This document shows positions 1 through 6,361 of a stretch of DNA of 35,964 bases, piece by piece; position 1 is the first letter of the stretch; each line of letters starts with the position of its first letter. The stretch is taken from NCBI GenBank assembly GCA_017309115.1, contig JAFLEF010000064.1, positions 1-35,964 on the forward strand, in the 5' to 3' direction. Source of the DNA: Verrucomicrobiota bacterium (GTDB lineage Bacteria > Verrucomicrobiota > Verrucomicrobiia > Limisphaerales > UBA9464). Under the pieces are notes generated by a model that worked only from the letters and a program-made list of their open reading frames with translations, was not told the origin of the DNA and did not search any database. A program made the translations under genes and the position numbers.

Positions 1-327
1 TTCGCTTCCGGCTGCTCTCCACCCCGCCTTGCGGCGACGCAGTTGCCTTCAGCTACACGACGCCCTGTCGACGTCGTACTCAGTCTTTCACTGGTTAGTC
101 TCATCAGTTTCACAAACGCACGTAGGGACGGGCCGCTGGGCTGTCCCCGGTTGGCCGGCGGAGCCAGGCCGAGCGGCGTTTGCAGGTCAGGGCATGAAGG
201 TCGCGAGGTGGCTCCGGCTCGGTGGAACCTCGCCCTACCATTTCGCCCTCCGCGTCCTTCGCGGGAGTCCCTCCGATTCCTCCGGCTTGGAACTACGAAT
301 GAAACCAAGTCGCCGCACCTCGTTCTT
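1..327. other. Left-edge intergenic sequence, no credible gene
   Basis: No reading frame here has a recognisable product. The two short open frames on the plus strand are Arg/Ser/Pro-rich, as expected from chance GC-rich sequence, and they run into the antisense of the next gene. The stretch holds one copy of the dispersed GC-rich repeat (216-239). It may also carry the 3' flank of a gene lying to the left of the window. Confidence 0.5.
216..239 (-). repeat. Dispersed GC-rich intergenic repeat, copy 1
   Basis: Read on the minus strand this gives GGTAGGGCGAGG followed by TTCCACCGAGCC. It matches the consensus GGTRGGGCGASGCTC...CGAGCC seen at six other intergenic places in the window. It has no coding potential and lies downstream of the TraB-family gene. 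Confidence 0.6.
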
Positions 328-347
328 GGGCCGACCAGGGTCGGCCC
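328..347 (-). terminator. Hairpin downstream of the TraB-family gene
   Basis: A perfect 9-bp inverted repeat, GGGCCGACC / GGTCGGCCC, with a 2-nt centre begins 12 nt past the stop codon of the minus-strand TraB-family gene. No T-run follows on the minus strand. It may be a transcript-end stabiliser or a factor-dependent terminator rather than a classical intrinsic one. Confidence 0.45.
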
Positions 348-359
348 AGCGGTCCATCT

Positions 360-1271
360 TCACCGCTTGCCGCTGACCGCCTCCGGCAACTGGACGGTCG
401 AATAGCCACGCGAGGAGAGCAGCTGAACCAGGCCATTGGTGCCGACCAAATGTCCGGCGCCGACAATCACCAGCGTGCGGTTGGTCTCGTTCAACCAGCT
501 CTCCAGTTGCGGGATCCAAGCGCGATTTCGATCCACCAGCAGGCGTCGATAGGAGACGGGTTGGCTCCGGGCATCCTCCTGATTTAGCCGTTCCATCCCC
601 AGGGCGTCCCCTTCAGACCAACACCGCACCAGTTCGCGCGCGGACGCTTCACCGTCCTTCAGATCCTGGCTGATGGACTCAATGGCTTCACGTTCGGGTA
701 TCTGGGCGATTAGGGCCAGCTGCTGTTGCCCAGTTTCTAGGAACAATAGGCCCTTTCGCTCCCGGCGTGCTCGGTCGAAGAAGTAGCGGTCGATGCCGTG
801 GGTTTCGTCGTAGCCGAGTTCGGTGAGCATCAAGGAGCCGACCGAACTCGCCACGTACCAGGGGCGGTAGCGGTCGAAGGTGTCCGAGGGAAGATCACTG
901 CGTTTGGCCAGTTGCTGCAACTGACGCACGACCGTCGCCTCGAGTTTGGAGGACAGGGCCTGGCCCGGCGGCAGCAAGGCCAGCTTCTCGATTTCCTGAC
1001 GGAATGCGGGTTGATCGAACTCCGAGATATCGGCTTCGAAGACCAGTCGGTCGGCCTGTGCGTAGGCGTAATACAGAGACTGCGAGGGGCGGTCGCCGGC
1101 ACGCAACTCGTGGAGCGAGCCCGCCAGATAAAGCGTTCCGGACCGACCTTGAATCCGCCAAACGAAGTCCCGAGGGAAGGAATCGTCACTGTGCCCTGGC
1201 AAGCACAGCAAGCATCCCAAGACTCCGATCCAGCCCCGCCGGAGAACCGATCTGAGAAGTTCCTTGGCCAT
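360..1271 (-). CDS. TraB/GumN family protein, exported
   Basis: This 303-residue protein resembles the TraB/GumN family, whose members are thought to be metal-dependent peptidase-like (Tiki-type) proteins. The family signatures are visible at both ends: GTLYLAGSLHELRAG at residues 45-59, where a Gly-Ser-Leu-His element is typical, and VIVGAGHLVG near the C terminus. Residues 1-30 look like a signal sequence, with basic residues followed by GWIGVLGCLLCLPG, so the protein probably acts outside the cytoplasm. I chose the ATG at 1271. A TTG 39 nt upstream (1310) only adds a Pro-rich leader that intrudes on the divergent CotH-like gene. No Shine-Dalgarno sequence is visible. Substrate is unknown. 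Family assignment is fairly secure. Confidence 0.85.
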   Translation of the reverse strand: MAKELLRSVLRRGWIGVLGCLLCLPGHSDDSFPRDFVWRIQGRSGTLYLAGSLHELRAGDRPSQSLYYAYAQADRLVFEADISEFDQPAFRQEIEKLALLPPGQALSSKLEATVVRQLQQLAKRSDLPSDTFDRYRPWYVASSVGSLMLTELGYDETHGIDRYFFDRARRERKGLLFLETGQQQLALIAQIPEREAIESISQDLKDGEASARELVRCWSEGDALGMERLNQEDARSQPVSYRRLLVDRNRAWIPQLESWLNETNRTLVIVGAGHLVGTNGLVQLLSSRGYSTVQLPEAVSGKR

Positions 1272-1401
1272 TGTGTCGTGAAGAGTGGGAGGTCCCGGCG
1301 GCAGGGGCAACCTCGAACCGAAGCGGGAGTCGAATCGTGTTCGGTTGGATCGACTGAGCCCTAATCTTGCCGCTGGGTGCGGTACAAGCTACGACTGCCC
1401 G

Positions 1402-3006
1402 GTGCCCTTTCCTCGTCCGCGATTGCCCGCCTCTGGCTGGAAGCGATGGCTGGTAATCATCGCGCTCAGCATTGGTCTCCCGATCGGTCTGCTCTTCACG
1501 CTGATCTTGGCCGTGGTCCTGGCTCTGCAAGTGCCCGCCGTGCAGCAGTGGGTTTACGAAAAATCCCTGCAATGGGACGCACCCACGGCCGAACAGTTGT
1601 CTCAGGAGAAGGCGCGCGAGCCGAGCTACGTGGGGCCCGTTGGTGATGGAAAGGCGGTTCAATCGGCGGCGGACGTGTACCGCCCGGACCGCTTTTGGAA
1701 TGTGGAACTCGCCTTCACCCGTCCGGAGTGGGACGCCATTCAATTCGATCGCGTGGAACCCGTTCGGAACTGGATGTCGTCACCGCTCGGGGAGGTACAG
1801 TTGCGCAATCCGGCGGCGTCCCGGAATGGCCTTTCCGGTGTGCTGGGGTTCGATCTGCCTTGGTCCACCGGCCGGGTGTCGTTGGGCGGCGTGGTGTTCA
1901 CGAACGTCGGTGTCCGCTTCAAGGGGAACGGGACATTCCTCGAGTCCCTCCGCAACTATCGCAAGCCGTTTAAGGTGCACCTGACGAAGAATCAGAAGGG
2001 AGCGTCCTTTGCCGGCCGTACGCAGTTCAATCTAGCCAACCTCGCGGCCGACTTAACCTGCCTCAGCGACACGTTGGGGTATGAGTTTCACCGAGAGGCT
2101 GGCGTGCCGTCACCGCGCACCGGATTCGCGCGCGTTTTCCTGAGTATCGAAGGCGTGGAGACCAATCGACTCTTGGGTCTGTATCTGATGGTGGAAAATC
2201 CCGACGGCGAATGGGCAAAGGACCAGTTCACCAACGCTCCGGTCGCGCTGTTCAAACCGGTGACCTACGAGCTGTTTTCCGATTTGGGAACCAATTGGGC
2301 CGAGTACGACGGAATCTACGATCCGAAGACCTCGGTCACCGCGGCCGAGAAGGCGCGGGTCATGGAGGTGGCGCACTGGGTGACGCACGCGACCGATGAC
2401 GAGTTTGCCGCCGGGTTGGCGGATCGGTTCGAGGTGCCGGAGATTGCTCGCTTTCTGGCCTGCCAGGTTTTGTTGTCCAACTACGACGGGATTCTGTCGA
2501 ACGGTCAGAACTTTCTCATGTATCTGGATTCCGCGACGCAGCGGTTCGGATTCATTCCTTGGGATCTGGATCACTCGTGGGGCGAGTTCCCGTTCGTGGG
2601 GACTCCCCGTGAGCGCGAACAGGCCAGCATTTGGCAGCCCTGGGTTGGCCGAAACCGGTTGTTGGATCGGATGTTTCGCGTGGAGTCGTTCCGGGCGGAG
2701 TACCGGAAGGAACTGGAGCGATTACTGACGACTCAGTTGGTTCCGGAACGGCTCAATCGCCGGATCGACGAATTGGCAGCTCAATTGCGTCCGGTGGTGT
2801 CGGAATGGTCCACCAACCGGCTGGCCAAATTCGAAATCGCGGTGTCGGATACCTGGGACGAGGAGATTCGGGAAACCGCTCCGACGGACCCCAGCCGGCC
2901 GGTGTGGCAGTTGAAGCGCTTCATCGCCAAGCGAGCGAAGAACGTGCGTCAGCAGCTCGACGGGGAGGTTGAGGGAGTGGTGATTCAGCGTCAGAAGCAC
3001 TTCTGA
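1402..3006 (+). CDS. CotH-like kinase-fold protein, membrane-anchored
   Basis: This 534-residue protein belongs to the CotH family, named for a Bacillus spore-coat protein kinase and also widespread in non-sporulating bacteria. A basic N terminus precedes one membrane helix (about residues 14-36), so the body is probably extracytoplasmic. The core contains GVRFKGNGTF, YRKPFKVHL, LGLYLMVEN and the characteristic FIPWDLDHSWG with W387-D388-L389-D390; its acidic residues are expected to bind metal. The GTG at 1402 is preferred because a start further upstream (1285) would add 39 unlikely residues and overlap the divergent TraB-family gene. No Shine-Dalgarno sequence is visible. In other bacteria CotH-like proteins sit beside polyphosphate polymerases; none is present here. 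Family is well supported; substrate unknown. Confidence 0.85.
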   Translation: MPFPRPRLPASGWKRWLVIIALSIGLPIGLLFTLILAVVLALQVPAVQQWVYEKSLQWDAPTAEQLSQEKAREPSYVGPVGDGKAVQSAADVYRPDRFWNVELAFTRPEWDAIQFDRVEPVRNWMSSPLGEVQLRNPAASRNGLSGVLGFDLPWSTGRVSLGGVVFTNVGVRFKGNGTFLESLRNYRKPFKVHLTKNQKGASFAGRTQFNLANLAADLTCLSDTLGYEFHREAGVPSPRTGFARVFLSIEGVETNRLLGLYLMVENPDGEWAKDQFTNAPVALFKPVTYELFSDLGTNWAEYDGIYDPKTSVTAAEKARVMEVAHWVTHATDDEFAAGLADRFEVPEIARFLACQVLLSNYDGILSNGQNFLMYLDSATQRFGFIPWDLDHSWGEFPFVGTPREREQASIWQPWVGRNRLLDRMFRVESFRAEYRKELERLLTTQLVPERLNRRIDELAAQLRPVVSEWSTNRLAKFEIAVSDTWDEEIRETAPTDPSRPVWQLKRFIAKRAKNVRQQLDGEVEGVVIQRQKHF

Positions 3007-3010
3007 GAGC

Positions 3011-3029
3011 GGTAGGGCGACGCTCAGCC
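3011..3029 (+). repeat. Dispersed GC-rich intergenic repeat, copy 2
   Basis: GGTAGGGCGACGCTCAGCC, starting 4 nt after the CotH-like stop codon. It is shorter at the right arm than the other copies and runs directly into the first 88-bp repeat. Confidence 0.6.
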
Positions 3030-3113
3030 TTTGGAGTGCGGTAGCGAAGCCTGCGTAGCTACCGCTTTTCGTCCCGGCTGCTTAGGCGTCGAGTTACTCC
3101 AACCCCCACCCGC
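3026..3113 (+). repeat. 88-bp direct repeat, copy A
   Basis: Nearly identical to 3220-3307; only a few substitutions are visible by eye. It opens with GCCTTTGGAGTGCGGTAGCG and ends in a C-rich tract. Its centre can fold: GCGGTAGC pairs with GCTACCGC across a 12-nt loop. The hairpin core and the placement between genes suggest a non-coding mobile or structural repeat. Confidence 0.8.
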
Positions 3114-3199
3114 TTCGAACGCGCGCCAAGGGAAGGGAACGAATCTGGAAAACATGAAAACAGGAGAAATACGGAAGAGGGCAGGAGGCGTGAAGCGAG

Positions 3200-3223
3200 G
3201 GTAGGGGGAGGCTCTGCGGAGCC
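3200..3223 (+). repeat. Dispersed GC-rich intergenic repeat, copy 3
   Basis: GGTAGGGGGAGGCTC followed by TGCGGAGCC. It sits in the same position relative to the second 88-bp repeat as copy 2 does to the first, so the two elements appear to travel or duplicate as one unit. Confidence 0.6.
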
Positions 3224-3307
3224 TTTGGAGTGCGGTAGCGAAGCCTGCGTAGCTACCGCTTTTCGTCTCGGCTGCTGAGGCGTCGAGTTACTCTAACCCC
3301 CAACCGC
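3220..3307 (+). repeat. 88-bp direct repeat, copy B
   Basis: Second copy of the 3026-3113 repeat, starting 194 nt downstream of the first. It retains the same hairpin core, GCGGTAGC...GCTACCGC. Differences from copy A fall mainly in the second half (for example TCTCGGCTGCTGAGG against TCCCGGCTGCTTAGG). Confidence 0.8.
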
Positions 3308-3406
3308 AATCACGCGCCCCAAAGCGCCAGAGGGCTAGAGGGCTGGCGCACTCCAAACGCTTCGCGAAGTCCTTACCGGCTTCCCGGTCCCCTTCCTGGT
3401 CTTCCT

Positions 3407-3419
3407 CTCAGCTCTCAGC
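3407..3419 (-). repeat. Stop-codon-spanning 13-mer, copy 1
   Basis: On the minus strand GCTGAGAGCTGAG covers the last three codons (Ala-Glu-Ser) and the TGA of the YhbY-like gene. Closely matching 13-mers in the same frame end the adenylate cyclase (8252-8264) and the M48 protease (35827-35839). Confidence 0.6.
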
Positions 3420-3731
3420 TTCCGCCTCGGGCGCGGCGGGTCGGCGGCGGAAGAGGACGGCCACGTTGCCGACGCGCTGGACCAGTTGCGAACGCGACCG
3501 GGCCACGATCTGCGGCACGAGCTCCTTCTTTTGGTCCTTTAAGTCGTCGAACTTCACTTTGACCAGCTCGTGCAGGGTCAGGGCGTTTTCGAGCGCCGTG
3601 TAAAATCCGTCGCTTAGGCCGGCTTTGCCAATCTTCAGGATCGGATCCAAGCGCTGGGCCCGGGCTTTCAAGTCACGCAATTCCCGGCCGCTCGCCGGGG
3701 TCGGTTCACCCGCAGTGGGGGAGTCACTCAT
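3408..3731 (-). CDS. yhbY: YhbY-family RNA-binding protein (CRM domain)
   Basis: A 107-residue protein with a CRM (YhbY) domain, a small KH-like RNA-binding fold found on pre-50S ribosomal particles in E. coli. Family landmarks are LKARAQRLDPILKIGKAGLS at residues 21-40, with the GxxG-like loop, then LHELVKVKF and QLVQRVGNVAVLFRR. The N terminus is about 18 residues longer than the minimal family and the tail (residues 97-107) is Ala/Glu-rich. Its ATG overlaps the rfaE2 stop codon as ATGA, which suggests translational coupling in a xylA-rfaE2-yhbY transcript. The final codons and stop lie inside the 13-nt stop-codon repeat. Confidence 0.9.
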   Translation of the reverse strand: MSDSPTAGEPTPASGRELRDLKARAQRLDPILKIGKAGLSDGFYTALENALTLHELVKVKFDDLKDQKKELVPQIVARSRSQLVQRVGNVAVLFRRRPAAPEAEAES

Positions 3732-4213
3732 AGCTTTTGAATCTTCGCCACCAGCCCGGTGGTGGACTTGCCCGGCACGAAGGCCAGGAACGCAATGCGC
3801 CCACCGTGACGTTCCACGGCCTGACGCTCGTTCTGATCAATGGTTTCCAACGTGTAGTCGCCGCCCTTCACGTAGATGTCGGGCTGCGCGCGATCGAGGA
3901 AGTGGGTGGCGCGCATCTCGGGAAAGACACACACGCCGTCCACACACCCCAGGGCGGCCATGACGCGGGCTCGGTCATCCTCGGAATTCAGGGGCCGCGA
4001 AGGACCTTTGAGCTGACGCACACTATCATCGCCGTTCAGTCCGATCAGGAGCGCGTCGCCCAGAGCCCGGGCGGACTCCAGATACGATACATGACCGGCG
4101 TGCAACAGGTCGAAGCACCCGTTGGTGACGACCAACCGCTTCCCGTTGGCACGCAGTTGGGCGCGCCAGGCGGGAAGTTTTTCGGCAGTCAGGATCTTGA
4201 CGGCGGAGCTCAT
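3728..4213 (-). CDS. rfaE2: D-glycero-beta-D-manno-heptose 1-phosphate adenylyltransferase
   Basis: A 161-residue stand-alone version of the C-terminal domain of HldE. The enzyme joins heptose 1-phosphate to AMP, giving ADP-heptose for the lipopolysaccharide core. The nucleotidyltransferase signature TNGCFDLLHAGHVSYLESAR spans residues 30-49, with the HxGH motif at 38-41. YVKGGDY (114-120) and FVPGKSTTGLV near the C terminus are typical of RfaE2. The ATG at 4213 gives the normal family length; a longer in-frame extension upstream would overlap xylA. It starts 20 nt after xylA ends and overlaps yhbY by 4 nt. No partner kinase (RfaE1), GmhA or GmhB lies in the window. Its presence implies a Gram-negative envelope. 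Confidence 0.93.
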   Translation of the reverse strand: MSSAVKILTAEKLPAWRAQLRANGKRLVVTNGCFDLLHAGHVSYLESARALGDALLIGLNGDDSVRQLKGPSRPLNSEDDRARVMAALGCVDGVCVFPEMRATHFLDRAQPDIYVKGGDYTLETIDQNERQAVERHGGRIAFLAFVPGKSTTGLVAKIQKL

Positions 4214-4233
4214 GGGGTTCGCGGAGAATCGAA

Positions 4234-5550
4234 TCAGATGAACTCGTTGAACATCGCTTCCAGCAGCTCTTGGCGTCCGGATTCCAGGCCGGTGACGTTG
4301 CCGAGCTTGAGGGCATGTCGTTCGCAATCGGCGAAGGTGGCCTTGCCGGACTCGATCTTCTGACCGATGCCGGAATCCCAGGTGCGGTAGCGGTTCTTGA
4401 CGAAATCGGCGAGGCGGCCGTCGGCGCGGATCTTGGCGGCGATCTTCAACCCGCGGGCGAAGGTGTCCATGCCGGCAATGTGCGCGTAGAACAAATCCTC
4501 CTCGGTGAAGCTTTCGCGGCGAACCTTGGCGTCGAAGTTCACGCCGCCGTACTTGAAGCCACCGTACTTCAGCACGGTGAGCATGGTCTTCGCCGTGAGG
4601 TACAGGTCCGTCGGGAACTGGTCGGTGTCCCAGCCGAGGAAGTAGTCGCCCATGTTGGCGTCAATGGAACCCAGGGCCCCGGCGCAGCCGGCGACTTCGA
4701 GTTCGTGTTCCATCGTTTTGCCAGCGAGCCAGGCGTGGTTGACCTCGATGTTGAGCTGGAAGTGCTCGAGCAGACCGTATTCGCGGAGGAAGTTGAGGCA
4801 CGCGGCAGCATCCGAGTCGTACTGATGCTTGGTGGGTTCCTTCGGTTTGGGTTCGATGAAGAAGGGTCCCTTGAAGCCGATCTTCTTCTTGTAGTCGACC
4901 GCCATGTGGAGGAAGCGGCCGAGGTGATCCATCTCGCGCTTGAGATCGGTGTTGAGCAGGGTGGTGTAGCCTTCCCGGCCGCCCCAGAACACGTAGCCCT
5001 GGCCGCCGAGTTCGTGGGTCCAATCCATGGCGCGCTTCACCTGGGCGGCGGCGAAGCAGAAGACGTCAGCGTTACAGCTGGTGGCTGCGCCGTGCATGTA
5101 GCGCGGGTGAACGAAATTCTGCGCGGTGCCCCAGAGCAGTTGGACGCCGGTATCGGCCTGGATCTTTTTCAGCTCCTTGCCGACCGCGTCGAACTGGGCG
5201 TTGGCGTCCTTCAAATCCTTGCCGTGGGACGCGAGATCGCGGTCGTGCCAGCAGTAGAAGGGGATGCCGAGTTTGGTGACGAATTCGAAGAAGGCCCGGG
5301 CGCGGGTAATGGCGTCCTTGGTGCTGCATTCACCGGTGTTCCACGGGCGGTTCACGGTACCGCTGCCGAACATGTCACCGCCGGCACCGCGCATGGTGTG
5401 CCAGTACACGGCCGCGAAGCGAAGGTGGTCCTTCATGGGCCGGCCTTCGATCAGTTCGTCGGCTTGATAATGTTTGAAGGCCAGCGGATTGGTGGAGCCG
5501 GGTCCTTCAAACGGAATGTTCCCAATCTTGGGGAAGAATTGCTTGGCCAT
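4234..5550 (-). CDS. xylA: Xylose isomerase
   Basis: A 438-residue class II (long-type) xylose isomerase, which interconverts D-xylose and D-xylulose using two divalent metal ions. The catalytic His-Asp pair is in YCWHDRDLA (H102, D105). [31 protein letters not shown] and the metal-binding stretch [19 protein letters not shown] are all present. Length matches the family. The ATG at 5550 follows the usual family N terminus ([12 protein letters not shown] a few residues in); no Shine-Dalgarno sequence is visible. It is the first gene of a probable xylA-rfaE2-yhbY operon and diverges from the cupredoxin-like gene across 151 nt. No xylulokinase, xylose transporter or XylR is present, so its place in xylose use cannot be read from context. 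Confidence 0.97.
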   Translation of the reverse strand: MAKQFFPKIGNIPFEGPGSTNPLAFKHYQADELIEGRPMKDHLRFAAVYWHTMRGAGGDMFGSGTVNRPWNTGECSTKDAITRARAFFEFVTKLGIPFYCWHDRDLASHGKDLKDANAQFDAVGKELKKIQADTGVQLLWGTAQNFVHPRYMHGAATSCNADVFCFAAAQVKRAMDWTHELGGQGYVFWGGREGYTTLLNTDLKREMDHLGRFLHMAVDYKKKIGFKGPFFIEPKPKEPTKHQYDSDAAACLNFLREYGLLEHFQLNIEVNHAWLAGKTMEHELEVAGCAGALGSIDANMGDYFLGWDTDQFPTDLYLTAKTMLTVLKYGGFKYGGVNFDAKVRRESFTEEDLFYAHIAGMDTFARGLKIAAKIRADGRLADFVKNRYRTWDSGIGQKIESGKATFADCERHALKLGNVTGLESGRQELLEAMFNEFI

Positions 5551-5701
5551 AAATGTGCGAAAGGAAGCGGGACGGTATGCCTGCGGGTTTCCGGGGGGAA
5601 GTCGTGATTTTTCTCAAACGGGAAGCCGGCGTTCTCAAGCGTCCGGCCAACCGGTCCAGACCGGGATTGCGTCGGTCCGGCCGACTCGCCACGGTTCCCC
5701 G

Positions 5702-6352
5702 GTGCGCGGATATCTCATCATGGGCCTGGGCGCCGCTGGGCTGATCGGGATGGCTCCGGTCGCCGGTGAGGCCGTGGTGGAAGGGCGAGTAACTCTACCC
5801 AAGTTGGTGGCCAAGCCGGTCACGCCGCCGCGTTACGAGAATGTGCCGCCCGCCGCGATTGGCCGGCCGGAACCTCCGGTCGCGGTGGTGTATCTGGAAG
5901 GGCCAACGAACGTTCCCGTCGTCCGCACCAATGCGGTCCTCACCCAGCAGCGTCTGCAATTCACTCAGGGTCTTCTGCCGATTCAGGTGGGCACGGCGGT
6001 GGAGTTCCCCAATTTGGACAATCAGTACCACAGCGTCTTCTCCTACTCGAAACCCAAGCGCTTTGATCTGGGCCGCTACACCCAGGGCGAAAATCCTCCC
6101 GCCCAGGTCTTCAATCAGCCCGGGGTCGTCCGGCTGAATTGCGATATTCATCAGCACATGCGCGCCACCATTCTGGTGTTGGACACGCCCTACTTCGTCC
6201 GCACCGACACCAATGGGATGTTTCGGCTGAGTGGACTCCCCGCTGGCCAGTACACGCTCAAGGCCTGGGTGGAGGAGAAGGACGTGCGCTCCCAAACGGT
6301 CACCCTCACGGACGGCGGGACGGTGACGGTGAATTTTGGCGCCCAGCGTTGA
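5702..6352 (+). CDS. Exported cupredoxin-like protein with carboxypeptidase-regulatory-like tail
   Basis: About 216 residues. A signal-like N terminus (Arg, then LIMGLGAAGLIG, ending near VAGEA) is followed by a plastocyanin-like domain. The likely type-1 copper ligands are a His in NQYHSVFS and a Cys, two His and a Met in LNCDIHQHM. The C terminus, TNGMFRLSGLPAGQYTLKAW onward, resembles a carboxypeptidase regulatory-like beta-sandwich that usually binds carbohydrate or mediates contacts. The start is uncertain: GTG at 5702 or ATG at 5720 both give a signal peptide, while longer in-frame starts overlap xylA. The gene ends 9 nt before the adenylate cyclase, so they are probably cotranscribed. 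Copper binding is inferred from motifs only. Confidence 0.8.
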   Translation: MRGYLIMGLGAAGLIGMAPVAGEAVVEGRVTLPKLVAKPVTPPRYENVPPAAIGRPEPPVAVVYLEGPTNVPVVRTNAVLTQQRLQFTQGLLPIQVGTAVEFPNLDNQYHSVFSYSKPKRFDLGRYTQGENPPAQVFNQPGVVRLNCDIHQHMRATILVLDTPYFVRTDTNGMFRLSGLPAGQYTLKAWVEEKDVRSQTVTLTDGGTVTVNFGAQR

Positions 6353-6361
6353 GGTTTGCCA

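Larger units (their letters stand above)
3007..3407. other. Repeat-filled intergenic spacer
   Basis: This 401-nt spacer between the convergent CotH-like and yhbY genes has no plausible gene. It holds two compound repeat units, each a GC-rich palindromic element followed by an 88-bp repeat. A third fragment at 3347-3357, CGCACTCCAAA, is the inverse of the TTTGGAGTGCG that begins the long repeat. The sequence between the copies (about 3114-3199) shows nothing recognisable. Confidence 0.7.

Noticed and set aside
3026-3307. The two 88-bp repeats as a CRISPR array
   Set aside because: Only two units, far longer than CRISPR repeats, imperfect copies, and no cas genes.
4270-5607. A 445-codon open frame on the plus strand opposite xylA
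   Set aside because: It is exact antisense to a full-length, motif-complete xylose isomerase. Its Gly/Ala/Glu/Val-rich content is what reverse-strand reading of GC-rich genes produces.
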